In this document: positions 43,739-52,940 of the stretch, piece by piece
How positions within the stretch are numbered: position 1 is the stretch's first letter
Layout: every line of letters starts with the position of its first letter
NCBI RefSeq assembly: GCF_017498545.1
Contig: NZ_CP071793.1
Span: 1,240,001 to 1,304,000, forward strand
Source of the DNA: Sulfidibacter corallicola
GTDB lineage: Bacteria > Acidobacteriota > Holophagae > Acanthopleuribacterales > Acanthopleuribacteraceae
Direction of reading: 5' to 3'
DNA: 64,000 nt
The notes under the pieces: model-generated
What the model saw: only the letters and a program-made list of their open reading frames with translations
Databases searched by the model: none
Told to the model about the DNA's origin: nothing
Translations under genes and position numbers: made by a program

Positions 43739-45658
43739 TCAGGAGAGGCACGAATCCACGAGTTCGGTCGGGTTCAGCACCATGGCGATCGCGCCGTCGC
43801 TCTGAATGGAAAAACCGGTGATACCGTGCAGCGTTCCCAAGTAGGTGCAGGGCTTTCGAATGACCGTGTTTTGTAGACCCAGGATCTTGTCGATGTGAAT
43901 GGCCGCGGTTCCCCTTTCGGTTTCGATGATGATGTAGACACCCTTTCCGGTGACCTCCTCCTGGAAGTGAAACAGGTTTCGAATGTCCAAGATGGGAACC
44001 AGCGAACCACGGCGATGAAGATAAAGCGAACCGTCGATATCGCGATGGGTGGACGGGGTCGTGAGGATTTCGCGAACCGCGGTCAACGGCACGATCATCT
44101 GGTGATCCCCCAAGGCCGTCAACATGCCCTCGATCACCGAGAGGGAAAGGGGAATGCGTATGGAGAACTCGGAAAAGACACCCTGTGCGCTACTGATTTC
44201 GATCTTGCCGTCCAAGGCCTGAATCTCTTGTCGCACGACGTCCATACCGACGCCGCGTCCGGAGATGTCGGTCACGTCGTCCCGGGTGGAAAACCCGGGT
44301 TCGAAGATCAGGTTCAATTTCTCCTCGCGGCTTTGTGGCGGTGGATCGGGCAGGATCCCCTTTTGCCGGGCTTTGGCGAGGATTTTCTCCGGATCCATCC
44401 CGGCACCGTCGTCGCGAATCTGAATCACCGCTTCGTTGCCTTCCAACCTCGCGGCACACAGCAAGGTGCCGATTTCGTTTTTACCGGCTGCAATGCGCTG
44501 TCGCGGGGTCTCGATCCCATGATCCAGTGAATTCCGCACCAGGTGGACCAAGGGCGTGTGTAGCTTTTCCAGGATGATGCGATCGAGCTCGATGTCCTTT
44601 CCCTCCATGTGAATCGCGATTTTTTTATCCAGTTTTCGTGCGGTTTCCCGTGCGATGGTTTTTATTTTCTCGAATGCGGTTTCTATTGGAATGCTGCGCA
44701 ATTGGGACGTCGCCGCGTGCAGGTCGCGAATCAGGTTGGAAAGTCGCACCGCCGAATTCCGCAGTGGTTCGTTGGTTCGCTTCGCCATCAAGGGGTGGTT
44801 GACCATGGCGTTTTCGGCGATCGCCAACTCGCCGACCAAATTACCCAGTTGTCCGATCTTCTCGAGGCTCACGCGAACTTTCACCTGATGCGGTTGCGAG
44901 GCCACGACGTTCTTGGTGGTTGGCGAGGGCTTGGCTTGCTGTTCCAGGCCTGCCTGCAGGTCCTCCTGTGAAATCGCCCCCATGTCGATCAAGGTCTTAC
45001 CCAGGGGTCGGTATTGTTGCTCGAGTGCCGCCTCGAGGTCCTCCGGGGCGATTTTCCCTTGTTCCACCAAAATACTGCCGAGTTTTGAGGGTTCTCGGTT
45101 CCGGCTTTTGGGTCGTTGGACGGGCGGATCTTGGAGTGGTACCCCTTCGGTGGACGAGAAACCTCGCTGATTCACATCCCTGCAGGGTACCGGATTGTCG
45201 GGCGCGTTCCAGGAGTGGGAGGCGGTACCATTGAGGCCGCTTTGGGGTTGCGGCGCGGAGTGACTGTGTCGCAATTTGAGCAGCAACGCCTCGTGATCGT
45301 TGCGATTCGAGGATTCCTCACCCTTGGTTTGAATGTCCTCCATCAGGATCTCCAGGGCGTGGACCGTTTCGAGCAGAATGCCGATGTGACTGTCCTGGGT
45401 CTCCAGTTTACCTTTGCGCAACAGGTCCAGTAGGTATTCCGCCTCATGGGTCATGGCGGCCATTTGTTCGAAGTGCAGGTACACCGCCGAACCCTTGAGC
45501 GAATGAAATCCCCGAAACAGGCCGTGAATGGTATTGATGGATTCGTGATGGGAGCCCGAGTCCAGTAGATCGCCAAAATCGAGTAGTTGGGTGTTCAGAT
45601 CCGAAAGAATGTCTGCCGATTCCGCCAAAAACTCCGTCAGGATTTCGGTGTCATTCAT
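43739..45658 (-). CDS. CheA-type histidine kinase with MshEN-like repeats in place of P2
   Basis: A 639-residue kinase. The HPt domain carries His52 in FHSLKGSA. The usual P2 region is replaced by two GspE-N/MshEN-like repeats (about 210-265: LGSILVEQGKIAPEDL and LGKTLIDMGAISQEDL). The P3 dimer helices follow, then P4 HATPase (NSLDHGIE, DDGAGMDP, GRGVGMDVV) and a P5 CheW-like domain. MshEN units in some ATPases bind cyclic-di-GMP, so this kinase may sense it (inference). ATG 45658 follows AGGGGAG. No cheW, cheY or receptor gene is next to it. Confidence 0.88.
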   Translation of the reverse strand: MNDTEILTEFLAESADILSDLNTQLLDFGDLLDSGSHHESINTIHGLFRGFHSLKGSAVYLHFEQMAAMTHEAEYLLDLLRKGKLETQDSHIGILLETVHALEILMEDIQTKGEESSNRNDHEALLLKLRHSHSAPQPQSGLNGTASHSWNAPDNPVPCRDVNQRGFSSTEGVPLQDPPVQRPKSRNREPSKLGSILVEQGKIAPEDLEAALEQQYRPLGKTLIDMGAISQEDLQAGLEQQAKPSPTTKNVVASQPHQVKVRVSLEKIGQLGNLVGELAIAENAMVNHPLMAKRTNEPLRNSAVRLSNLIRDLHAATSQLRSIPIETAFEKIKTIARETARKLDKKIAIHMEGKDIELDRIILEKLHTPLVHLVRNSLDHGIETPRQRIAAGKNEIGTLLCAARLEGNEAVIQIRDDGAGMDPEKILAKARQKGILPDPPPQSREEKLNLIFEPGFSTRDDVTDISGRGVGMDVVRQEIQALDGKIEISSAQGVFSEFSIRIPLSLSVIEGMLTALGDHQMIVPLTAVREILTTPSTHRDIDGSLYLHRRGSLVPILDIRNLFHFQEEVTGKGVYIIIETERGTAAIHIDKILGLQNTVIRKPCTYLGTLHGITGFSIQSDGAIAMVLNPTELVDSCLS

Positions 45659-46082
45659 ACAACTCCCCTCTGCACAAGTTGAATCCGACTCCCCGACCAT
45701 CCATGGGGCGATCGACAAAGATTTCCCTAGGGGTCGAGAGATTCCTTCATGGCTCGAGTGGATGAATACTTGAATCGATGTTGTATATCTATGATAAATA
45801 TGTTTTTAGAAAAAGTAATTTTTGTCAATCTAAAATGCAAATGCTATTTTGCATGTGGATAGCCGATTTGAAGTATTTCTGTAGTTATCCTGAAACATTG
45901 ACGCCCTTCGCAGTGTTCGATTCGCCGAAGTCGCCTTGCGCAATCGCTAAGTTGCTTCACCCGCTGCGCCGTGCATTGCCATCGTTCTCTGTGGCGTGGG
46001 TCCACCCGTCCCCAACCACCCGGCATTCTCGACCACCTGGCGGTTTTCCTGGGTTGGAACGGCGTTCGGGGGTCTTCTTCGA
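45659..46082. other. Intergenic region with AT-rich promoter zone
   Basis: Positions 45775-45870 are very AT-rich and contain an inverted pair ATGCAAA / TTTTGCAT near 45835-45855, probably the CheA promoter zone. The remainder is a spacer with no gene. Confidence 0.4.
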
Positions 46083-46871
46083 TCAGGCCAACTGGAGTTT
46101 CGCGCTGTGCTGAAGGCGTGCGACCACACCGTCCCAGAGCTCGATGCGGCTGTCCAGTGCGCGGACCGCGGCGGATTCCGCCTGTTCCCAAAGCAACGGG
46201 TCATCCCCACAGATTTCGCGAACCATGGTCTCGGCCAGGTGGGCGTGGCTGTCGCCGTCCAGCTCGATGTGGCGTTCCAAATACAACTTGAGGGTCGCGA
46301 ACTGGCCGGGGAACTGTTGGTTCAAGTCGTCCACCAGCGCGCGGAACATGTGGGGGATCACTTCTTCGCGGCCAAAAGTGAAGGCCGCCGCAATCGCCGC
46401 TACCCGACCCTCCTCGATCAGGTCCAAGGTCGACGCCACGAAGCGGGCCGCCGCTTCGGGAACCCCGGCCTCGCGCAAGGCCTGCGGTGCCGGCACGCCC
46501 GAATGCTGCGCCACCAGGAACAGATCGATGTTCCGGAGGTCGGCGCCGCTCTGTTCCATGGCCAGGCGGTAGAGCTCGAAATGACTCAGCACCCGGCCGT
46601 CGTCGAGCTGGTCCGATTCTTCTTCCAACACGATCTGGTTGATGAACCGCCGGACTTTGGGATTGCCGCGCGGTACCCAGGGCAGGTGGGTACAGGTCAG
46701 AGCCCGCTGGAGTTTTTTCAGGAGGCACATGAAGTCCCAAACCGCGAACACGTGGTGTTCCATGAAGATACGCACGTCTCGTGCGGTTTGGATGCGGCGG
46801 TAGAGCGGGTGCTGTTTCAGGCGCCGGCGGCGGCTTTCGATGCGTGTTTCAAGGTGTCCAATCGAGGTCAC
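46083..46871 (-). CDS. DUF3050 family protein (haem-oxygenase-like helical fold)
   Basis: A 262-residue all-helical protein matching DUF3050: HPLYRRIQTARDVRIFMEHH at the N-terminus, VWDFMCLLKKLQ, then EEESDQLDDGRVLSHFELY, FTFGREEVIPHMF and the C-terminal HIELDGDSHAHLAE. The conserved His/Glu clusters suggest a metal-binding haem-oxygenase-like (HDO-like) core, but the reaction is unknown. The start is GTG with AAAGGA ten bases upstream. It sits alone. Confidence 0.82.
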   Translation of the reverse strand: MTSIGHLETRIESRRRRLKQHPLYRRIQTARDVRIFMEHHVFAVWDFMCLLKKLQRALTCTHLPWVPRGNPKVRRFINQIVLEEESDQLDDGRVLSHFELYRLAMEQSGADLRNIDLFLVAQHSGVPAPQALREAGVPEAAARFVASTLDLIEEGRVAAIAAAFTFGREEVIPHMFRALVDDLNQQFPGQFATLKLYLERHIELDGDSHAHLAETMVREICGDDPLLWEQAESAAVRALDSRIELWDGVVARLQHSAKLQLA

Positions 46872-47223
46872 GTTCTGGTTGTCCTTTCCATGATGAGTCG
46901 TATTGGGTCACGGGAGATCCCGTGATCGGAGTCTGGGTGGCGTCCGCGGCCACCGTCATCATGGCATCGGTTACCGGGTGCACGAGCCTTATTTTTTGAC
47001 CTGGATCTGTCTAGGATTTTATCTGTCCAAACTTTAGGTCCTACGGTGGGCCGGTCTGTGTCGATGGCTGGAAAAAGCCTGGTTCGTAGGCGACCGTTTT
47101 GCGCCACGGCGCGCTATTCTATCGCGAAAAACCTGTCCTGACAGCCTTTTCCCGTAGGTTGACACAATCTTTTCAAAATGGGGAACCGCGACTTTCAAAA
47201 TGGAAGTGTCGCTATGTCCGGGC
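46872..47223. other. Intergenic region with paired direct repeat
   Basis: 350 bp between the cysteine synthase stop and the DUF3050 start. TTTCAAAATGG occurs at 47172-47182 and again at 47194-47204, about two helical turns apart. Otherwise featureless. Confidence 0.4.
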
Positions 47224-48210
47224 TCACTCCAGCAGGCGAGGGTGCAAGTCCTTTTCGGTTAACCAGTCTTTGTCCAGGACTTTCGATGCATAGCGCGAAC
47301 CGTGGTCGCACAGAAACGTGACGATTTTTTTGCCGCTGCCCTGGTAGCGACGGGCCATGGCGTAGGCTCCGTAGAGGTTCAGTGCCGAAGAGGTGCCCAA
47401 AAACAGGCCGTCGTGACGGGCCACGTGGAAAAGCGTGTCGATCATCTGGCGGTCCGTGATCCGCAGCGCGTCGTCCACCACCGCGCGCGCGAAATTGGCG
47501 GTCAATCGTTTGATGCCGATGCCTTCCGTAACGCTGCCGCCCTCGCCGGTGAATGCACCGGTCTTGATGTAGTCGTGAGTGCCGGAGCCCTCGGGGTCGG
47601 TCACGATGATGGTGGTATCGGGCTTGTGTTCCTTTAAATAGGTACTGGTGCCGCCGATGGTGCCACCCGTACCGCTGGCCGCGACCAACACATCCACCTG
47701 GCCATCCAACTGCTGGAGGATTTCGGGGCCGGTGGTGTCGTAGTGGAACTGGGCGTTGGCCGTATTCTCGAACTGATCGGCCCACACCGCGCCGGGCATC
47801 TCCTCCGCGATGCGTTTGGCCTGGTGATAGAAGTGGTTCGGGTTGGCGAAGGGGCAGGGGGGAACCGCGCGGACCTCGGCGCCGATCGCCTCCAGCATCT
47901 GGTACTTTTCCTTGGCTTGGTTGTTGGGCATGGTGATGATGACGCGGTAACCGCGCTCCGCGGCCAGGGTCGCCAAACCGATGCCCGTGTTGCCGGCCGT
48001 GCCTTCCACGATCACCCCGCCGAGTTCGAGCCGTCCATCCGCTTCCGCCTTCTGGATCATGCCCTTGGCGGCGCGATCCTTGATGCTGCCGCCCGGGTTC
48101 AGGAACTCCGCCTTCCCGTAGATGTCACAGCCCGTTCGTTCCGAAAGGGACTTGATGCGGATGAGGGGCGTGTTGCCGACACTTTCCCAAACACTTTCTG
48201 CGCGTATCAT
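47224..48210 (-). CDS. Cysteine synthase (PLP-dependent, CysK/CBS-like family)
   Basis: A 328-residue fold-type II PLP enzyme that makes cysteine from O-acetylserine and sulfide, or a close relative acting as cysteine desulfhydrase. The PLP lysine is Lys44 in NPGGSIKDRAA; the substrate loop reads EGTAGNTGIGL and the phosphate-binding loop GTGGTIGG. The EGTAGNTG form is typical of a distinct cysteine-synthase branch, not classic E. coli CysK (EPTSGNTG). GGAGG nine bases before ATG 48210 excludes the longer frame. An inverted repeat CCCCAAAC / GTTTGGGG lies about 150 bp upstream. Confidence 0.9.
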   Translation of the reverse strand: MIRAESVWESVGNTPLIRIKSLSERTGCDIYGKAEFLNPGGSIKDRAAKGMIQKAEADGRLELGGVIVEGTAGNTGIGLATLAAERGYRVIITMPNNQAKEKYQMLEAIGAEVRAVPPCPFANPNHFYHQAKRIAEEMPGAVWADQFENTANAQFHYDTTGPEILQQLDGQVDVLVAASGTGGTIGGTSTYLKEHKPDTTIIVTDPEGSGTHDYIKTGAFTGEGGSVTEGIGIKRLTANFARAVVDDALRITDRQMIDTLFHVARHDGLFLGTSSALNLYGAYAMARRYQGSGKKIVTFLCDHGSRYASKVLDKDWLTEKDLHPRLLE

Positions 48211-48517
48211 GTCGCGATGCCTCCAACGGCTCGATGTTGGCGCGAATGGCCCCGGGCCGGCGGTTTCGCGAGGCCGTCCCCCCAGTGGGAGATGGCTGCG
48301 AAACACCGGAGACTCAAGGGCTTACGCGCTCGAATGTGGCCCCTCACGGAGCAGTCCCCAAACGGTGAGTGGCCCATACTCTAACACGGTTTGGGGCTCC
48401 TGGGGATGAACGGTCCGGTGATCCCCGCGCCCCGCTCGGGAGTCGGGAGCCGGGATGCTGGTCCTCACTTCTCGCGAGGTTTCGTCTTCGCGGCACGCAT
48501 TTTGGGAGAGATGCGGG
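48211..48517. other. Upstream region of cysteine synthase
   Basis: 307 bp. The 8-bp arms CCCCAAAC (48356-48363) and GTTTGGGG (48389-48396) are perfect and 25 bp apart, in the position of an operator or a terminator of the upstream gene. No gene. Confidence 0.4.
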
Positions 48518-49375
48518 CTAGGGCGCGATGCCGATCCGCTCCATGAATTGCACCCGCCGCAGTCCCGCCTCGCGCATGGCCGCCAAGAGGTGCTGGATCT
48601 TCCCGTATTTGGCCTCTCGATCCGCGTAGATCAGACAACTGTCGATCCCGATGTGTGGCCAGTTGGCGATTTCCCGAAACAGGTCTTCCTCGGTGATGTA
48701 CACGGGTGGAGAAGTGGGATCGCCCACCTTGTAGGCGTGATCCTTCGTGAGGAAGATTCGCATGGCGGTGGGTTCCGAACCGAGCCAGACCGCCGAGTGC
48801 AATGGCTGGTACCACAGGTTGGGGCCGTGGGTATGGGTGCATTCGGCGAAGGTTCCGAGGTAGAGGCACAGCGAACAAATCGTGAACATCTGAAACGTGA
48901 ACAGGAGACCGGGCTTGGTGGGCGCCAAGGCCTTCTTGGAAAAGCTATGCGAAAAGGTGCCGCGCCCCGTTGTGGAAGTCGTGGGCTCGGCTTCGGCCGG
49001 TTTCTTTTCGGGACCGGCCAGGGTAGGCAGGAGCAAGCCCAGTTCGCGAGTGGTCGACGTCAACTGGCGCTCCATTTCTCCCACCTTGTATCGAAGCCAT
49101 CGATGGGCCAACCACGCGGCTCCACCTACCACGACGCCGATCGCAAACGCCGTGATCGCGCGCGTCAACATGACGGGTAGGTACTCCGGCGGGGTCAGCT
49201 TGTGCATGCCGGCCATCGTTTCCAGCAGAATCAGCGCGGCGCCGAAACAACCCCAGAGCGGCGCGACCTTGGTCAGCACGGAAAGTGGGGTCAAACAAAA
49301 AGCGAGGCGGTCCAGTTCGAGTTTGGCCGCTCGAGCGAGAAGACGTTCCCAGCGATGTTCGCGAGCGTGAATCAT
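48518..49375 (-). CDS. Single-chain ExbB/TolQ-ExbD/TolR-like fusion protein
   Basis: A 285-residue inner-membrane protein. Residues about 18-105 match the last two helices of ExbB/TolQ (LTPLSVLTKVAPLWGCFGAA and the second helix after a Pro-rich turn). A linker with Thr/Ser/Pro/Lys follows, then one helix (about 160-178) and an ExbD-like periplasmic domain ending ADREAKYGKIQHLLAAMREA and GLRRVQF. Normally these are separate proteins driving TonB or Tol transport. The ExbD helix lacks the membrane Asp needed for proton use, and the first ExbB helix is absent. GGGAGG precedes the ATG. No tonB gene is adjacent. Confidence 0.7.
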   Translation of the reverse strand: MIHAREHRWERLLARAAKLELDRLAFCLTPLSVLTKVAPLWGCFGAALILLETMAGMHKLTPPEYLPVMLTRAITAFAIGVVVGGAAWLAHRWLRYKVGEMERQLTSTTRELGLLLPTLAGPEKKPAEAEPTTSTTGRGTFSHSFSKKALAPTKPGLLFTFQMFTICSLCLYLGTFAECTHTHGPNLWYQPLHSAVWLGSEPTAMRIFLTKDHAYKVGDPTSPPVYITEEDLFREIANWPHIGIDSCLIYADREAKYGKIQHLLAAMREAGLRRVQFMERIGIAP

Positions 49376-49829
49376 GATTGCCTCCCAGGTACCCGAACCG
49401 GCGAGGCGGCACAGGCAATGTGACCGGGCGAACGAAAAGTTGTCCCGGTGGCAGGCCCACTCTCATTATGCCTGCAAAACGAGAGGATCACAGCGAAAAA
49501 AGAAGGCCGGGCTCCAGAAGCGGGGTGCAGAGGCGCGAGCGGCGTCGCCTCTTACGCTCTTTGTTTGGGTTTTTGGGGTTGTGTCGCTCCGGTCACATCT
49601 GTTGGATCTAAAAAACCGAGAACGCAACTTCTCCACAATTCCTACAAAGTCTGTTGAGACATTGACCACACATGTGATGCGGCTGAATTTCCCGGGATCG
49701 CCACGGCCGGAGCCGAGCCATGAGGGCTCGCCCGGATATCACCCCCCTTTTTTCTTTTTCCAAGACATTCATTTCATCCCGGGGATTGCTCATCTCGAGT
49801 TCTACTCTTCACGTTTAGGAGTGTCTTAG
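49376..49829. other. Divergent spacer upstream of the haem peroxidase
   Basis: 450 bp. A GAGGCG / CGCCTC hairpin lies near 49529-49552, followed by T-rich sequence. No gene or clear promoter is seen. Confidence 0.4.
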
Positions 49830-51764
49830 ATGAAGACCCATTTTGCTCTGCTCGCGTTGGCGGGGCTCTTCTTCTGGTCCTCAGTCGCTTTGGGCCAAGA
49901 AGATCCTCAACCCAATCCCAATCACGAACCCACCGAGGTTTCGCCCGTGCGCGGTATCGAGCGCAAGGACCGTCCCAGATCTGGAAATCCGGACCCGCAG
50001 GCAAATGCGGCGGTTCCAGCCACCCAAGCAGGCCGTGGCGGCAATGGTGGACCTGGCGGTAACGGCAATGGCGGGCCCGGCGGCAACGGCAATGACGGAT
50101 CCGGCGGCAATGGAAACGGAGGTCCCGGAAACAACGGGGGCGGTCCCGATGGCGGCAATGGAAATGGCGGCCCCGGCGGTGGCGGCAACGACGATGGTGG
50201 CCCCGGCGGTAACGGCAATGATGGCCCCGCTATCGGGTTCCGCAGTTACGACGGTACCGGCAACAACCCCAACGCGCCCGCCATGGGCGCCGCCGAAACC
50301 CAATTGTATCGTCTGATGGCGCCCGCCTACAGCGACGGCATCTCCGCCATGGCCGGTGAGGATCGTCCCGGACCGCGCGCCATCTCCAACGCGGTGTGCG
50401 CCCAAAGCGACAGCGTGCCCAACCCCGTGGGCGCTTCGGATTACCTGTGGCAGTGGGGCCAATTCCTCGATCACGACATCGACCTGACCGACGGCGCCGA
50501 TCCACCCGAGCCCGCCGAGATTCCCATTCCCACCGGCGATCCGTTTTTCGATCCCACGGGTACCGGCACGGCCGTCATGTCCTTCAACCGATCGATCTAC
50601 GACGCCTCCACGGGTCAGGATTCGGCCAATCCGCGCCAACAGAAGAACGAGATCACCGCCTGGATCGACGCTTCCAACGTCTACGGTTCCGATGAGGAGC
50701 GCGCCCACGGCCTGCGCACCAACGACGGAACCGGCAAGCTCGAGACCAGCGCCGGCGACCTGTTGCCCTTCAACACCGAAGGCCTGCCCAACGCCGGTGG
50801 CAGCAGTCCCAACCTGTTTCTCGCCGGCGACGTGCGCGCCAACGAGCAGGCCGGGCTCGCGGCCATGCACACCCTCTTCGTACGGGAACACAACCGCCTC
50901 GCCGAAGAGATCAGGACACGCAATCCCGAGTTGAGCGGTGAAGAAGTCTACCAGCGGGCTCGGCGTCTGGTGGGCGCCATGATGCAGGCGATTACCTATC
51001 GCGAATTCCTGCCGGTCCTGCTGGGCGAACACGGGCCGAGACCCTACCAGGGCTATCGGCCCGACGTCAACGCCGCCATCGCCAACTGCTTCTCCACCGC
51101 GGCCTACCGTTTCGGGCACAGCGCCCTGAACGCCACCGTGCTGCGCCTGGACGCCGCCGGCGAGGAGATTGCCGAAGGGCATCTGTCGCTGCGCAATGCC
51201 TTCTTCGCGCCACAGCGCCTGACCGACGAAGGTGGGATCGAACCGATCCTGCGCGGTTTGGCCAAGCAGGCCTGCCAGAACATCGACACCTTCGTGATCG
51301 ACGACGTGCGCAACTTCCTGTTCGGTCCTCCGGGCGCCGGGGGCTTCGACCTGGCTTCGCTCAACATCCAGCGCGGTCGTGACCACGGCCTGCCCAGTTA
51401 CAACGACGCCCGTCGGGCCATGAACCTGGCACCGGCCCAATCCTTCGCCGACATAACCCAAGACGCCGAGCGGCAGGCACGGCTTGCCGCGGTCTACGAC
51501 GACGTCGAACAGGTGGATGTCTGGGTCGGCGGGCTGGCCGAAGATCAACTGCCCGGCGCGCTTTTGGGCCCGCTGTTCGCGACCGTGATCCGCGATCAGT
51601 TCGAGGCTTTGCGCGATGGCGATCGCTACTGGTACACCCGTGTCCTCGATCGCAACGAGCGTCGCCTGGTGGAGAATTCGCGACTCTCCGACATCATCCG
51701 CCGCAATACCGATATCGGCGACGAACTGCAGCGCAACGTATTCCGCGTCCCGGGCCAGCGCTGA
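49830..51764 (+). CDS. Secreted animal-type haem peroxidase (peroxinectin-like)
   Basis: A 644-residue exported enzyme. Signal peptide to about ALGQ, then a low-complexity Gly/Asn-rich linker (about 70-135, repeats of GGPGGNGN), then the peroxidase domain. The distal His is in QFLDHDIDL, the catalytic-site Arg region in NPRQQKNEITAWID, the proximal His in YRFGHSALN, and the signature NIQRGRDHGLPSYN. Expected to oxidise halides or phenols with hydrogen peroxide outside the cell. AGGAG lies eight bases before ATG. A strong terminator follows. Confidence 0.92.
   Translation: MKTHFALLALAGLFFWSSVALGQEDPQPNPNHEPTEVSPVRGIERKDRPRSGNPDPQANAAVPATQAGRGGNGGPGGNGNGGPGGNGNDGSGGNGNGGPGNNGGGPDGGNGNGGPGGGGNDDGGPGGNGNDGPAIGFRSYDGTGNNPNAPAMGAAETQLYRLMAPAYSDGISAMAGEDRPGPRAISNAVCAQSDSVPNPVGASDYLWQWGQFLDHDIDLTDGADPPEPAEIPIPTGDPFFDPTGTGTAVMSFNRSIYDASTGQDSANPRQQKNEITAWIDASNVYGSDEERAHGLRTNDGTGKLETSAGDLLPFNTEGLPNAGGSSPNLFLAGDVRANEQAGLAAMHTLFVREHNRLAEEIRTRNPELSGEEVYQRARRLVGAMMQAITYREFLPVLLGEHGPRPYQGYRPDVNAAIANCFSTAAYRFGHSALNATVLRLDAAGEEIAEGHLSLRNAFFAPQRLTDEGGIEPILRGLAKQACQNIDTFVIDDVRNFLFGPPGAGGFDLASLNIQRGRDHGLPSYNDARRAMNLAPAQSFADITQDAERQARLAAVYDDVEQVDVWVGGLAEDQLPGALLGPLFATVIRDQFEALRDGDRYWYTRVLDRNERRLVENSRLSDIIRRNTDIGDELQRNVFRVPGQR
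50035..50225 (+). repeat. Gly/Asn-rich coding repeat of the peroxidase linker
   Basis: Degenerate tandem 9-18-bp units around GGCGGTAACGGCAATG encoding GGPGGNGN-type peptides. They give a flexible linker and may vary in length between strains. Confidence 0.75.
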
Positions 51765-51783
51765 TTCAACCGAGTGTTCTCTC

Positions 51784-51822
51784 CCGATGTACCGTCCCTC
51801 TGGGGCGGTACATCGGTTCTTT
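51784..51822. terminator. Terminator after the haem peroxidase, shared with the convergent gene
   Basis: Perfect 11-bp stem CCGATGTACCG / CGGTACATCGG with an 11-nt loop followed by TTCTTT, 20 bp past the peroxidase stop. Confidence 0.75.
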
Positions 51823-51920
51823 CCGTTCATGCCCCACTTGCGGACCATGACACGGCGAAATGCGGAAGTCGGGGGCGGGACCCACGACCTCCGCGTCTAG
51901 CCGTCTCTAATGGTCGAAGC

Positions 51921-52940
51921 TCAATCCCGCATTTCCAGCCACTTCAAGTGCCCACCCTCGTCGAAGGCCGCGTCGAAGAGCCGACTGGTTTCGTGCTTCA
52001 GCGGATGGGTGTCTTCGATGTGCAGGTAGTATCCAAGGCCACCCCGCACGACCCAACCGCCGTCGCTGTCGGATAGGACATCGAGGACGAGATCGTCCCC
52101 CGTGCCACCCAGACGTCGCAGCCAGGCCACGTTCCCGTCCGGATCGACACCGGCGAAGAAAATGTCGCGGTTACCATCGCTTTTCAGAACGCGATGACCG
52201 AAGTGAATGCGGTCCTCGAAGTGACCCGCAACCACGACCTGACCGTGCTCGTCGATGTGGAGCGCGACAGCCGCATCCGCAGCCGGACCTCCCCACGAGA
52301 CAGCCCATTGAAGGCGTTTCTCTTCGTCGAATTTCAGTAGGAACACATCCGATTGACCGCGGTGCTCCAATAAAAACCCGTCGAGAGAAAAGGACGCCCC
52401 AAAATTGCCGACCAGGTAACGATGGCCCGTGAGCGGATCGACCCGGTTCGCAACCAGGGGGTTTTGGCCGCGCGCTGACGCGACCGCGGTTTCTTGGTTC
52501 GATGAATCGCTTTCGAGAGTGTCTCCGGTGGTGACCGGAATCTCGATGGTGTCACCGGTGGTGACCGGAATCTCGATGGTGTCACCGGTGGTGACCGGAA
52601 TCTCGATGGTGTCACCGGTGGTGACCGGAATCTCGATGGTGTCACCGGTGGTGACCGGGATCTCGATGGTGTCACCGGTGGTGACCGGGATCTCGATGGT
52701 GTCACTGGTGGTGACCGGAATTTCGATAGTGTGCCCCGTGGCCGATGTGTTGGCGGCCTTTTGAGCCTTGCCGGATTCCGGTGAATCCACCTTCTTCGAA
52801 AGCGAGGATGGATTCTCGGGTGTTGCCCCCCAAGCCATTGTGGCCGAAAACCAACAGAGGACGAGGAGCGCGATACATTCCTCCAGGCGCCTTCTCGTGG
52901 TCGGGAACGAACCGGGATTGGAATGATTCCCCTGAAACAT
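51921..52940 (-). CDS. Exported SBBP beta-propeller-like protein with decapeptide repeats
   Basis: A 339-residue protein. Signal peptide (LEECIALLVLCWFSATMAWG) is followed by seven tandem IEIPVTT-G/S-DT decapeptides (about residues 71-140). A domain with SBBP-type repeats comes next (DVFLLKFDEEKRLQWAVSWGG, then VALHIDEHGQVVVAGHF, then DIFFAGVDPDGNVAWLRRLGG), usual in surface propellers. It is short for a whole propeller and may be a partial one. AAGGAG nine bases before ATG. The DNA repeat is nearly exact and could change length in frame. Confidence 0.8.
   Translation of the reverse strand: MFQGNHSNPGSFPTTRRRLEECIALLVLCWFSATMAWGATPENPSSLSKKVDSPESGKAQKAANTSATGHTIEIPVTTSDTIEIPVTTGDTIEIPVTTGDTIEIPVTTGDTIEIPVTTGDTIEIPVTTGDTIEIPVTTGDTLESDSSNQETAVASARGQNPLVANRVDPLTGHRYLVGNFGASFSLDGFLLEHRGQSDVFLLKFDEEKRLQWAVSWGGPAADAAVALHIDEHGQVVVAGHFEDRIHFGHRVLKSDGNRDIFFAGVDPDGNVAWLRRLGGTGDDLVLDVLSDSDGGWVVRGGLGYYLHIEDTHPLKHETSRLFDAAFDEGGHLKWLEMRD
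52531..52740. repeat. Seven 30-bp tandem repeats in coding sequence
   Basis: Units at 30-bp steps from 52531 to 52740, each around GTGACCGGAATCTCGATGGT. The middle units are identical apart from one GGAA/GGGA change, and the last (52711-52740) has diverged. A partial unit precedes at 52517-52530. All are in phase with the reading frame. Confidence 0.95.
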
